Origin: Rostratula benghalensis
Lineage: Eukaryota; Chordata; Aves; Charadriiformes; Rostratulidae
DNA: 64,000 nucleotides
NCBI GenBank assembly: GCA_013399305.1
Contig: VXAI01000276.1
Span: forward strand, 800,319-864,318
Direction: 5' to 3'
Shown: positions 49,547 to 62,319 of the stretch, piece by piece
Position numbering within the stretch: position 1 is the stretch's first letter
How the letters are laid out: every line of letters starts with the position of its first letter
Notes under the pieces: generated by a model
The model's database searches: none
Told to the model about the DNA's origin: nothing
The model's input: only the letters and a program-made list of their open reading frames with translations
Translations under genes and position numbers: made by a program

Positions 49547-51593
49547 CTAAAGAAGAGTAATACAGGTATTTTCTTCCAGCCTAGTTCTTAACAGGGTAGC
49601 ATTTTACATGTGAGAATGAAAAGTCAAACAGAAACATGAAAGACTCTCAAAGACAAGCAGGCATATGACTAGCAGCCTTAATCTAGTTACTTTGAACTGT
49701 ATCGGTTATGAACATATTTTGCTAAACTCCTATTTTTTTTTCATTTGCCTCCATGTTAAAAATTCTAGAGTTTTAAATAGGTAAACAAGAACCACCACAT
49801 CCTTTCCCTCTTTTTCCAACAGAATACCTTGGTTGCACAGAAGGACTTGTATTCTGCTTAAGACTTGAGAAAGCTTTCTTTTTTGGCCAAAAATTGCCTT
49901 ATTCATTTGAATATAGAAAAGAGTTTGTATTAAAGGTCTTGTTACTTGTCTTGTTATTATATTCAATAATCACATTTTTAATGGGGTTGGTTAGGAAAAA
50001 AAGTGCCATTTCAGAGAACTTGTTTGCATTGCAGATTTAAAATTGTTTTCCAGAACCACAGCCTTTCATTTGCAAGAAAAAACATTGCTACCGTGTAAGC
50101 TGTGACATTTTCAGAAGACATGTGAACACATAATATTTTGAAGTTACAGCAAGAAAGACAGCAGAGATTGGCCGTGGCTGCTTTGTTGCCATATTTCCTA
50201 GGAGTTGGACTGCCTTAGTACTTTGTGTCTTATACATTTCACTACAGTTGTCCTGGACGTTACTGATTTGTTTCACTTCAGACCATTAGCTACACAAGGT
50301 TGTTAAGCAACTGAACAATACCTATGTCCTCCCACAGATGCATATACTTAAGCAAAAGAGTTTTTGAACGCTTAAAAGATTGTTCTCCTCACTTGTATGG
50401 AGGATTTTCTGCAAGTCAGTGATCTCCAAAAAAACAGATTCTCTGCTTTACTGGTACCAGTTACCCCCAGGTACCTGGTGTAAGCAAGTTAAAGCAATCG
50501 CCCTACAAGACAGATAATTTGAACAAAAAAAAAGAAGTAGGCAGATTCCCAGGACCATTCCCTGACACACAGGCATCCTGAATCCTTATCTCCACAGCAT
50601 TTTGCTCTGCAGTGCTTGTTAATTTGAGCCTTTTGTCTTAGTATTACCTTATTCTTAAATTTAGTATATTTCAAAGGAAAGAGTATAAACATTCAAAATG
50701 GGTAAAGTTACCAGTATTCAATGTTTTTCCTTATAGAATACAATACCATGTTAAGTATTAACAGCCTTGCCTACAAGTGAGACAGTGGTATTATATATAG
50801 CTACATCTGACACGTTGGACTTTCATGCACCACTGAGCATCGATTCTTCTCTGCCCAACAATGTACGTCAGAAGGTGGTAACAGGCAGTACTCCAAAAGA
50901 TTAAACTACAAAGCCTGCCACTGTTTTCCAAAGCAAAAACTGCCCCCAATATAAGTGTAGTTAACCTCTCTTTTTCTCACACAAAAGCTTCACTTGAGCT
51001 CCTGCCATGACAGAATGTAACTTAATGTCCGTAAGTATATCAGAATAGAAATGAAAGTCAGCACCCACCATCAACCATGAGTTATGAGCAAGGTTAGAGA
51101 AACAGTTCTCTGAAAGCTCCCAGCCCCTCTTCCCCTCTCACCAAAAAAGAAAGACAGCACATTCACCCTTAAATGGTAGGGAACTCTTAAATATGTGGTT
51201 TACCATGATTCAACTTTGGTTCTTTAAGAAAACAAAGAAGTTTTAAAGTAGTCTCATTAGAGCAATCTGTAAGAACACACAACAGGGTCAGTATCCGTGC
51301 AAAAGCTTGTTTTTTTTCAGTGCACAGCTCTGAATATCCCAGAATGTATTAACTAAGAGCCTGGGTTCTTTCACAAAAGACAGTTAGGATACAGGTATTT
51401 ATTTTATTATCCATTTATTAATTGTACAAGGCAACTAACATTGTAAATTACACTTACACTTTTCTACCACCTCTGAGGACATGCTCAGTTATTTACTCTT
51501 TTTTATACAAGACATAATAACTGTGTCTAAGTCATAGATCCCTTTAGGAAAATTTCTGTATAGGGTAGCCAATTCTCTTTGCTCAAGGATCTT

Positions 51594-51618
51594 AAAAAAA
51601 CAACAACAACAACAAAAT
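51594..51618. repeat. (AAC)n short repeat
   Basis: A-run followed by about five CAA units. Confidence 0.85.
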
Positions 51619-52894
51619 CCACACAACTGTGACTCAGGGTTTCTCTCCCTGCTGCTTCTGCGTCAGCCTGAACACCTGAAGAGAAGGACCTAGAAATCAG
51701 GGTCTCTCTCTTTTCTCCCCTTCCTGTTTCAGGGTGTTCCTGCCTTTGCTGACGGTAGGGAAGTTTTGTGATGATTAGAAAATCTGAGAGCCTTGATATA
51801 GGTGAACTTGTCCCTGTCCTGCTCTGTGCAGACATGAGAGGGTAAGAACCACACAGGGATGCAGAAAAGGTCCTGCTCTATCTGAAAGATTGATATGTAT
51901 AACCTTTAAGTCCCTAAGTTGCTCAACTCTGCTACGTGTACGATGCATGAAAATGGACTGGTGATGAATCTTAGAACAGCAAGGAGTAATAAACCTTCTC
52001 ATCAGACACAGTATGTCTGAAAATGCCTGAAATCCTCCTTCCTGGATTTGGAGTTCTGAGTTTTGACAAGTTGAATCAGTCCCTTGGATTTACATCTTAA
52101 CATTTCTCTGTGCACAATTGACTGTCTTTTCTCTTTCAAAACACAGCTGGTGGATGCAGCAAGAATAATGACATTAGTACCTGACCTTCACAAATATCCT
52201 ACAGATGTCTCCTTGGTCTGAAGTAACTAATTCCACAGCTTACTAACTCTCAGAACAATCTGACCATGTGGACATTGCATACGAGTGATACCACGACCAT
52301 ACCTCTGCTCATTTCCTAACTTAAGTGAATATCTCATTGCTGATGATTTCTAATTTAAATAAATTTATTGTTATTTGATTGACTGTAAGGGAGGACTGCT
52401 AGTAGGTCTGCAACCTAAATCAATTACTACAGTAGCTCATGACAAACTTTTCTGGCAAAATATGTGGAGACAAGCCTGCTTCCAGGGAGGTCAGTGAGAA
52501 AATCCCTGACTTCAGTGAGCAGAGGAACTGACACAGGGTTGGAAGCAAAGAAATTATAAATAAGCTAACCATCTGAGAATAACAAAAGCTTAAAAATATC
52601 ACAGAACATTTTAAATTGTTGAATATTATTTCCAGTACCATTCTAATCCCAGGGCAATCTTCACAAAAATCAGCTATTAATCAAAGAATTAAAGATAAAG
52701 TCAATGATACTTTCTTAAATCCTATGCTTTTATGTAAGTCAGTGATCAATTACTGTACTATCATATCAGTACTATTAAGCAAAACATACCTACCACTTCA
52801 ATAAAGTTCCACTGTTTCAAATCACCAATACAAAAATCTTTATCCCCATATATGTCCACAAATTTACAGCTCCTGCAGTGTATCAGTAATTAAT

Positions 52895-53975
52895 CATTGC
52901 CAGTGACAGCCAACATGGCTACACTAAGGCACAATCATGCCTGACAAATTTGGAGGCCTTCTACAACAGTGCTAACACGTTAGTGGATAAGGAAAGAGCA
53001 ATTGATGTCATCTACCTGAACTTGTGAAAAGCATTTGACACTGTCCCACTCAACATCTTTGTCTCTAAATTGGAGTGATATGGAATTGTTGGGTGGACCA
53101 TTAGGTGGATAAGGAGTTGGCTACATGGCCATACTCAAAGGGTTGTGTTTAATAGCTCGATGTCCAAGCGGGGACCAGTGACAAGTGGCTTTCCTCAGAC
53201 TGTTTCTGGGGACTATCTGTTGCTGCTTAACATCTTCGTCAGTGACAGTGTGATTGAGTGCAAGCTGTGTGCACCCTCATAAAGCCAGTGCTGCGGTTGA
53301 CATGGTGGAGGGAAGTGTTGTCATCCAGCGGGACCTGGACAAGGACCACAGGTGGGCCTGCACAAACATAATCAAATTCAACAAGGCCAAATGCATGGTT
53401 CTGCACTTGTGTTGAGGCAATCACAAGCACAAACACAGAATGGATTGAGAGCAGCCCTGAGGAGAATGACTTGGGAGTGTTGGTGGATGTGAAGCTCAAC
53501 ATGAGTCAGCAATATGCACTCACAATACAGAAAAGCAACCATGTCCTGGGCTGCATAAAAGGAAATGTGGCCAGCAGGTTGTGGGAGGTGATTCTGCCTC
53601 TTGTGAGACCCCACCTGGAGTACTGCATCCAGCTTTGGAGGTCCCAACATAAGAAGGACATGGACCTGTTGGAAGGATTCCAGAGGATGTCCACAAAAAT
53701 TGTCAGAGGATGGGTGTACCTCTCCTGTGAAGACAGGCTGAGAAAGTTGGGGTTGTTCAGCCTGAAGAAGAGAAGGTTCGGCAGAGATACTGTGAGGATG
53801 TAACAGGCTGCCCAGAGAAGCTGTGGATGTCCCATGCTTGTAGGTGTTCCAGGCCAGGTTAGATGGGGCTTTGAGCCTAGTCTAATGGGATATGACCCTG
53901 CCCATGGCAGGGGAGTTGGAACTCAATGATCTTTAAGGCTCCTTCCAACCCAAACCATTCTATGATTCTGTGATA
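52895..53975 (+). mobile_element. CR1 LINE fragment, 1.1 kb, internally deleted
   Basis: Sense-oriented, from the reverse-transcriptase region to the 3' end (TCCTTCCAACCCAAACCATTC, TATGATTCTGTGATAATTAG). The stretch at 53471-53803 is an open ORF2 C-terminal remnant (LRKLGLFSLKKRR). The KAFDTV motif is preceded by a stop. The order around 53245-53300 is scrambled and about 200 bases are missing after 53790 relative to a typical CR1. Non-functional. Confidence 0.93.
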
Positions 53976-55449
53976 ATTAGTAATACAACCACTGTAAAAG
54001 TAATGACTAATTACTACAGCAAAATCCTCTTGAAAAATTCTTCATTTTTCCAGAGCACCAACAGCAACTAGAGTCAATCAAGCAGTACAGCAAAGATCTT
54101 GGTGAGTTCAACCTCCTGGAAAGGCTCAGGATGGATGTACAGTCGAGAAGCATTATATAGATGGTGCCTACAGATGCCCTTTTGCCCTGAAAGTTCCTTC
54201 TTCCAACCCGCTATAGGTTCTTTCCTTTTTAGTCACTCCCACTCTGATGCATCCCTTCCCTCACCTTTACAGTATCTTTTCAGACCTCTGTCCCTTTGGT
54301 TTTCTAAGTGCATAATCAGACTCTCTTATCAACCTGACTCTTACTGCACCACTTTGGTTCCCTGGCTTCATCTCCCCATCTTTGTAAGTACCTATTTGAA
54401 TTTCCCCCCAGCTCAGCTCCCTGTCTATACCGCTGGTTAGAGTTAACACCTCACACCATCCTTTGGTTATTACCATTTCCGTATTTGATTATACTACTGT
54501 TTTCAAGGGTAAACATCTCCCCCTTTTTTCTGGTTGAACTGCAGTACTGAAAAGGATTACAATCATATATGAACTCAACACTGCTCTTAGCCTTGCTTGA
54601 ATTCCCTACAAGGTACATAGCTGTTCTCCAATGTCCCTGGCCTGGAGCTGCTGTCCTGATCCTCTTCCTGCCACAACACACCTGACCAGGGTGTCCAGGT
54701 CGTCTTTCATGGTTCAGCAATGTTACACCCCTCTCTTCTTATCTTTCTTCCTTTGTCTTGTTTTTCTTATCAGAACTATATCCCAGCCTTTCTTCTATTA
54801 TTTTTTTTTTCATCACATTGGGTCCATTCAGCACACAACCACTGACATTTTTCTATATTTAGCACCTGGCCACTCTTTCTCTGTTTGGAGTCTCCCTATG
54901 CTTCTTTGCCAGCTTCAGCTGCTACAGGGAATATCACCTGACCTGTCTAGCAGCTTGTGTATTTTAAAGAAGGGATGGATTTACAGGAGAAAAATGAAGA
55001 GCTCTTTTCACAAAGATGTCACCTCTGACTCAAGAAGCACCTCAATGATAAGCTGGCAAAGGGTATGAGAATAAACAGAACAGTTTGTCCTGCTGGAGGC
55101 TTGGTCCTGAGCTAGATGGCTTTTGTGCTGTCCTCCCTGGCTTTTACAAACACCATTCATTTGACTGGCTGCCTCTGTTAATCCTCTCCACTCATGGATC
55201 CAGCTACTCTCCCAACTCTCTTTGAGGGAGCACTGCTTTCTGCCACCTCTCTTGTCAAGTTCTGTCTTTTTATTGTTTCCTTCCTTTGGCTTCCAGTTGA
55301 CTTGTGCTTCTGCTTTTCCAGCTGCTCATACCCTGCATTTCCCTGGGTCCCACTAGAGGGCTGCCAACTCACTCAGCTCCACAAACTGCTCCCCTTCTTT
55401 TTCTTGATCACAGGAAACAAAATACTTGCTCCCAATACGCAGCTCCACT

Positions 55450-55757
55450 GAGGAGTGTGCCAGGAGTGTGCCCAGATGGCCAAGAAGGCCAACAACATCC
55501 TGTGTTGTATCAGAAAGAGTGTGACCAGCAGAAGTAGGGAGGTGATTTTCCTCCTGTACTCAGCACTGCTGGGGACCCTCCTTGAGTACTGTGTCCAGTT
55601 TTGGGCCCCTTACTACAAGAAAGACATTGAGATGCCGGAGAGTGCCCAGAGAAGGGCAATGAAGCTGGTGAGGGGTTTGGAGAACAAGACTTGTGAGAAG
55701 AAGCTGAGGCAACTGGGGTTGTTTGGCCTGGCGAAAAAGAGACTGAAGGGAGACGTT
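55450..55757 (+). mobile_element. outer CR1, left part (interrupted)
   Basis: Sense CR1 ORF2 region (CVQFWAPYYKKDIEM, AQRRAMKLVRGLENKT) that stops at GGGAGACG where the inner copy begins and resumes at about 56262. Left limit approximate. Confidence 0.9.
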
Positions 55758-56261
55758 CATAGAATTCATAGAATCATAGAAACACAAGGTTGGAAAAGAC
55801 CTACAAGATCATCTAGTCCAACCGTCCTCCTATCACCAATACTACCCACTAAGCTACTAAATCCTGTCTTGTAACACCTCGTCCAGACAGGGACAGTGAT
55901 TCTACCACATCCCTGGGCAGGCCATTCCAGTGCCTGACCACTCTTTGGGAGAAAAAAGTTTTTCCTGACATCTAATCTCTCCTGGTGCAACTTGTGGCCA
56001 TTCCCTCGAGTGCTATCATTAGTTATCTGGGAGAAGAGGCCGATGCCCTCCTCTTCACAACCTCCCTTCAGGAAGTTGTAGAGTGCAATGAGGTCTCCCC
56101 TGAGCCGCCTCTTCTCCAGATGAAATAATCCCAGCTCCCTCAGCTGTTCCTCATAAGACTTGTATTCCAGACCCCTCACTAGTTTTGTTGCCCTTCTCTG
56201 GACACGTTCCCCCTGGATGTATTTCTTGTAGTGAGGGGCCCAAAATTGAACACAGTGCTCA
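55758..56261 (-). mobile_element. inner CR1 inserted in opposite orientation
   Basis: Begins on the + strand with its 3' terminal repeats (TTCATAGAATTCATAGAATCATAG), then GGTTGGAAAAGACCTACAAG and ATCATCTAGTCCAACCGTCC. Truncated in ORF2 near 56261. Closer to typical CR1 than most copies here, consistent with a younger insertion. Confidence 0.92.
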
Positions 56262-56625
56262 GTGACTATACCTTATCACTCTCTACAACTCCCTGAAAGG
56301 AGGTTGTGTAGAGGTGGAGGTTGTCTCTTCTCCCAAGTAACAGGTGACAGGACAAGAGGAAATGGCCTCCAGCTGTGCCAGGGGCAGTTTAGAGTGGATA
56401 TTAGAAAAAATTTTTACATGGAAAGGGTTATTAAGCATTGGAATGGACTGCCCAGGGAAGTGGTTGAGGCACCATCCCTGGAGGTATTTAAAAGACGGGT
56501 AGACATAGCACTTAGATATATGATTTAGTGATGTTTTTTGTTAGTGTTAGGTTGATGGTTGGACTAGATGATCTGAAAGGTCCTTTCCAACCTAGGCAAT
56601 TTTACGATTCTCTGATTCTATAAGC
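56262..56625 (+). mobile_element. outer CR1, right part
   Basis: Continues the interrupted copy: CTTATCACTCTCTACAACTC, then [20 protein letters not shown] in translation, to the 3' end AGGTCCTTTCCAACCTAGGC and TCTCTGATTCTATAAG. Confidence 0.93.
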
Positions 56626-56883
56626 CATTCCCCTAATTCTTTAGATGGTCTGTAAATATGATGGTGTCACTCTTACAATACTGTCTCATGTGTTCCATCT
56701 GTGCCCCCATTAACACACCATCAACAGCTACAGGCTACTCTGTTAAAGGAAGCAATGCTATTTCCAGTCTGCATTACCAGCCCTTCCACAGGGGTGTCCT
56801 AGTCATTTAAACAATATTCATGGCTGTGGTTTTTTTTGCTTTGTTGAAAAGTAAACACACCCAGGGCCACCATATGCAAAAAG

Positions 56884-56898
56884 CCCCCCCCGCCCCCA
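56884..56898. repeat. C-rich tract (C8 G C5)
   Basis: A C8-G-C5 run gives long G-runs on the - strand; short and isolated. Confidence 0.85.
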
Positions 56899-58480
56899 GT
56901 ACTTGCAATGTTTTTATAATTTTGTGGGTTTATTCTTTCAAGTAGTTACTGCATATCTTGATTCTCACCTAAAATCTAGTCTCACTTTATCCTTTCTCTG
57001 CCCAGGGAAATGTAAATGAAATTCCTATCTTAAAAGCAAAAAAGGACAAAACCAACACCCACACATATTTTGCATAAAGCATTAGAGTACAAAATTGTTT
57101 TAAGGTAGGATGGAAATTACAACTAAATGTTTTCAGAATACTGATATATTAAAAGCATGGTCCTATATAAAACCTCATGAAAAACTTGTACATCCCCACA
57201 TTTTCAGGAATCAGTCCAGCTCTTATTACTGTAGAAAAATACAATCAGAACCAAGCTCTCCTTAAAGGAAAATGGAATATTTTGAAAACAATTTTCTCTC
57301 TTCTTCATAATTATACAACTCCCAATTGAGGCAAGTGTGATCTAAGTGTGTCACGAAGTGACAGTGTTCCTTTTGCCAGCTAAGCTTGATGCTGATACCT
57401 CATCTCAGTTTATGTTTCCCTTACAGAAAAAGCCACACTAACTCTTCTCCAGCATATCATGCTGTCCAGTTACCTGCCATATCTATTTGTGTTATGTTTT
57501 ATCTCTAGACGTAGTGTCTTGCACAGTATGGAAACAGAATGTAGTTCCTAGATGATCTTTGGTACCTTATAAGGAAGATGAATATGTGGTTATCTGATTT
57601 TCACTCCACTGGCACCGAGATCAGTTTAAAGAACAGGTGACAGACCTTAGTAGTTCAGCAATTTCAGTTTTTATGTTCCTTGTGAAATCCTGGGTCAACA
57701 TGCCAGCTGTATCCTGGCAATCTTTCCATCTCCTTCACCTCCTCCTTACAGCAGAGCAATGTCCCTATGATGTCCCCATATCTACTACCCACAGGTCTCT
57801 TGTTCAAGAGCAGAGTCCCCAGAGAGGTAGCTCAGATCATTTGTAGCTATTCACATTGCTTCAGAAAGACATGGTCTCAAAAGGTATAGTTATTGATAAC
57901 TATCAATGTACTCACTCTCAGTGAAGTTTTTATGCCAACGACACATGAAAAAATAGGTATAACAAAAATGTTATAAATTAAATTTAGTTGGTAAAATATA
58001 CACCAGGAAGACATCAAATTACAAAATGCTGCATTGTAGTCCGATACCAAACACTTCTCTTTCAATAAATTCTATCTTCAATGCATCCTGTCTTTCTCAT
58101 TCTAAATACAATATTGATTTTAATATATTAAAAAAAATTATATTCCTTAATGGTTAATGTTTTATGTGCAAGTCTACAGAAACAAGAAAAATACAGCAGA
58201 GTTGGTTTATTTCCTACTTTTGGTGTGAAAGCTAGGCATTTATTTCTCTTTACATTATGCTACTCTTGGTGTTACAAGTCCCTTATTCATGTGTTTATGT
58301 AGAAGATTAGGGGTATGCTTGCTTAGGATTGGCTGCTCAACATAACAGCTTATTATCTACAGTTTTGTTCTAAAAGGAAAAAACACACCAAATATCCAAA
58401 AGCAAAAACCACCCTGCAGCATTTTTACCTAAGTAGGGGGGTAAGTCATCGCAAAAATCTAGTGCATCAATTTCCAGTAG

Positions 58481-58506
58481 TATTTTCACTATGTATTTTC
58501 ACTATG
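58481..58506. repeat. exact 13-bp tandem duplication
   Basis: TATTTTCACTATG occurs twice in direct succession, followed by TATT. Confidence 0.95.
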
Positions 58507-58689
58507 TATTCCTATTCATAAAGCAGCAGGACACATTAATTAAGTTCATACCTTTCACCACTGATTGTCTACACTGGAGATTGCTTCATGGTCCACAGCA
58601 GTAGTAAACTTCCTCCCCTTCCCCCAGGTACTCAGAACCTGAATAAGAAGGGTCTCACTAATGTTTAGAAATGCTCAGTGAAACTGTTG

Positions 58690-58960
58690 CCTTGAAGAGA
58701 CCCCTGAAAGTCATCTAGTTTGTCCAAGTGGTGCTATTGCAGAACAAACAAAACAGCTTTATGCTGCCATGTACGCTTACAATGAATCCACGTTTTCAAT
58801 GCTGTCCATTATCTTTTGTAACCAAAACTAGAAAAATTCAAGAGAAAGCAATAAGAATAACCATAGATATTCCAAGACATTTTTGGAGACCTAAAAAGAC
58901 TAGGTTGTTTCTGCCAGGAAGAGAAGTAACTAAGGAACAAGAGTGACTTGTCAGTAGTCT
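58690..58960 (+). mobile_element. possible highly degraded CR1
   Basis: GAAAGTCATCTAGTTTGTCCAAG resembles a CR1 tail and AAAAAGACTAGGTTGTTTCTGCCAGGAAGAGAAG resembles the GACTGGGGCTGTTTAGCCTGGAGAAGAG segment. The two hints imply different orientations, so this may be two old fragments or chance. Confidence 0.3.
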
Positions 58961-61532
58961 TCACAATAGAAGAAATATGATGCTTCAACTTAAATTACCA
59001 GGTCACTGAAGAGGCTCTTTTTCAAAAAGCAGCTGAAAAAATTGACCAAATGTAGGCCTCTGTGTTGTGGCGAAACACGTCAATAGGAATATAATTTCAA
59101 CTTGGAAGCCCCTTACTTACAGGTTAGGAAAGGACCAGTGAGAGGTCCCTCTCTTCTGCCCTCCTTTCTGTCTGTTGCATACACCTCTTTGCTCTTGCCC
59201 AAGACAAGATAATAGGCTGGCAGACCTATGGTTCAATACTTCAGATTGATTCTTGGGCATGATTATTAAAATTGATATAAAAAGATATGCAGTGAGTTTC
59301 AATACTGAAAGATTAAAGAAATATGATATATGATATCATTTAAGTATGAAGGGAAGCTAGAACATTAATTTGCAGCAAGCTGCTAGCTAAATAATTCTGA
59401 TATTCTTCCATCAGCTCTTGGTCTAGGTAAATACTCGTAACTTTTGAAGCACACTGTTAGTTGGCAATCAAACATTAATTTAAAAATGTAAAATTAACTT
59501 TTCCTTCCAAACACTAAGTAAAAAGCATCTGGAGGTTGTCTGCATACACCTGAGGGGATGCCAGCTCAATGTTTGCTCTAGAAGACTATTCACCTTCCAC
59601 CAGCTCACATGGGAAGGGCTACCAAAGCAAATTCAATTCTCACTTTTGTGCTGGGGTGTGGGGGGCATCCTTCCAGGGCTCTGTGATATCAGTAAGAGTC
59701 TGCTGGAAGACAGTCGTCATATTTGAAATTCCTCCTGGAAATTAACAAAGGAAGAAGTTAAATATTTTAATATGCGAATACTGAGGAGTTTTCCATAAGC
59801 AGATAAGGGCAATTCCTTTCTCTTCACTCGACGTATTGCTGGCTTTAGCTGCTGCTTGTTGGAGGGCTATTTTAGTTCAGGCAGATTTTCACAAGAAACA
59901 GCGTATTCTCAACTAATTTAACACTGCTGATACACTAATAAATAACCTACCTAGTTTTTTTAATGAAGGAGACGAAGGAGAAAATTATGGTTGTTTTGTC
60001 TTTCACTGTTTATCTAACACAAACTATGCACTATTTTACTGAAAGTGAATGAATTAAGACTAACCTGAATCCACAGGTTCTCTCTTGCCTTCAGAACCAC
60101 TAAGAATGAATAGTCCGAGAGCCGTCAAATACCGTTTTGCAAGTGCTCACACAGGTATTATGGACTCTACTCCAGGAGTTAAAAGGAAGACAACTTTTTG
60201 ATTCAAGGTATGCACTATGTTTTTGCTGTTTCTCCAACACTGTTCAATGCAGATACTACTAACTATCAATATCAACCTTGAGCTGGAGCAGTTTGCAAGC
60301 TGCTTCTTCATAGATGCATGATGGATGCCATCACCAGAGCTTTGGTTTAATATAATCTCTTCTTTTTTTATCCCAGGTAAGCATTGCTAAAAAGAATTTC
60401 TTTCTGGTTCAACAAGGTCTGTTCACATCTTCCTTTGCCAGCTACTATAAGGCACCCACAGGTTGTCTCAGCCTAAAATTAAGATTATATTCCTCTTGCT
60501 GGATCACAGGAATAAAACCTACTTACAACAAAACCACAGAACAAATATGTTCTGATGACCACCAGTTGCTTATTGAAGTTTTCTGAATTGTCTTGCACTT
60601 AGGAAAAACTCAGTTGTGAACTTTGATATACATTTTTTTAAAGTACCAAAATAAGATCTAGAAAACAATAGGGTATTCCTCACTTTCTTCAAATACATAA
60701 TGTTCTCTGACCCCACTCCTTCACATGGCCAGACAGTATTTTGTTCACAGCTCTTCTATCTTAATTGTTCGAGTCCGGGGACAGGCAGCTAGTTTGGCCT
60801 TTCAATTAAAATTTTAGCATCCAAAAGATATGTCTTAGAGCCATACCTAAAAACTCTATTAAAAACCCCACCAAAACAACTCCAAAATACACAGTACAAC
60901 CACCCATAAAACAAAAATTTAATCTTCCCAAATTTTCAAGATAACACATACGTATGTGCACTTTTTCCATTATAATCTAACATTGACTCTAAAATCCAAA
61001 AAAAGCATTTTAAAGATGCCAAAATTAACTATTTTGACACTAAAGCTTTTATTAAAAACTCATATATAGAAGAGTTATTCCCAGAGCAAACCCTACAATC
61101 TCAAGTATCAAGAGTGATGCTGTCTCCAGCACCATCTATTATCGTGAAGTTACAAATCATCATCGTGAAAGTCTGTGCCATGTCTCACACTAAAAATTGT
61201 GCAGATAACAAAAATCAAAGCCAAATTCTCATCAAAATAAACAACTTGGAGGCTTTCTGGCTGACTGAATAATTCATGATCACATTTAACTTGGTTTAAG
61301 TTTCTATTTTAATTTTGACAAAGTCACTGCAGATAATCCAGACTGCAGCAGTAGTGTGTGGGTCTAAGACTCTGATACAGATATCTGGACATTACCTTTT
61401 GGGATGTGCACAGTGCCTTGCCCACTGTTGAGTCACCTAACTGAGCCACATGGATGTTACCCCAAACCAGCATTCAAGACTGCAGTGTTTATGAAGCTTG
61501 TCTTGTCTCTTTAGGTTATAAATCTCAGAGTC

Positions 61533-61960
61533 TGTCCTGGTTTGATGTAAAACAGAACCAGTTTTCTGTTTTGTAATTTTACTTTTTTAGCTGGGCCTCT
61601 TCTAACTAACTAAAGTCTGAAATTAACAGCATGTTATTCAGAAACTGTTTAGTCCTACAGTGATAAGACCTGATTATACCAAGGAATGGTACACAGAGAG
61701 GCCCTCGCTTATACTTATTGCTATAACAACCAAGGTCAGGTAAATTTGTTATTTGCCCTGTTGGAAGTGAAAAAACTGAGAGGGGTCACACCTATAGAAA
61801 GGAGCGGACAGGACAGGTGACACAAAACTGACCAACTGGGGTATTCCATCCCATCCACATCACTCTCAGTATAAAAGCTGAGGGATCAAAGGGTCAACCC
61901 TCTTTTTTCAATGTCTGAAGATCACTTTTCACTTTTATAATACCTCATATAAGAGGGCAT
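61533..61960 (+). mobile_element. probable solo LTR of an avian endogenous retrovirus
   Basis: Starts TGTCCTGGTTT, a start I associate with bird ERV LTRs. It contains GACCAACTGGGGTATTCCAT and a TATAAAA box at 61870-61876 in CAGTATAAAAGCTG, the usual U3 promoter arrangement. No gag, pol or env remnant was seen beside it, so it is called solo. The 3' end is uncertain, and the family (ERVL- or ERVK-like) cannot be set by eye. Confidence 0.55.
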
Positions 61961-62258
61961 ATGGGCTGACTAACCTTACAAGCCCTACTCTCACACAAAT
62001 GAAGAGTGAGGAAGAGTAGAAATAGATTTATACAAGCTGGGTACAGTGGCACACATAAAGTGGTCAGAGGAAGGGGAAGCTCTGACCCAGAGGAACAGAG
62101 AAGCATGTGTTAGATGTATCTGAAGTATTCATGCCTCTCAAAAGTACAAATTGCTCTGATAAACCTGAAAGCTTAATTACCCAGCCTTAGAAACCATAAT
62201 ATAGCCGTGTTAATTTCACTGCCCTTACTCTACTCATGTAAATTTTGGTAGGATCAGC

Positions 62259-62319
62259 AGGGTTTAACTTTTGCATACAGTTAAACCCTTATGTTAGGGT
62301 TTAACTTTTGCATACAGTT
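62259..62319. repeat. 24-bp direct repeat with nested inverted repeat
   Basis: AGGGTTTAACTTTTGCATAC plus AGTT occurs at 62259-62282 and again at 62296-62319. Between them GTTAAACCCT (62280-62289) is the exact reverse complement of AGGGTTTAAC, so alternative hairpins are possible. Confidence 0.95.

Noticed and set aside
53471..53803. 110-codon + strand open frame as a gene
   Set aside because: CR1 ORF2 remnant with disrupted upstream sequence.
54631..55068. 145-codon + strand open frame in intron 1
   Set aside because: Composition follows a pyrimidine-rich stretch; no recognisable protein or splice structure.
55455..55874. 139-codon + strand open frame as a gene
   Set aside because: Its sequence is the CR1 reverse-transcriptase tail running into the oppositely oriented inner CR1.
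55766..56179. 137-codon - strand open frame as a gene
   Set aside because: Inner CR1 ORF2 C-terminus ([20 protein letters not shown]), a known repeat.
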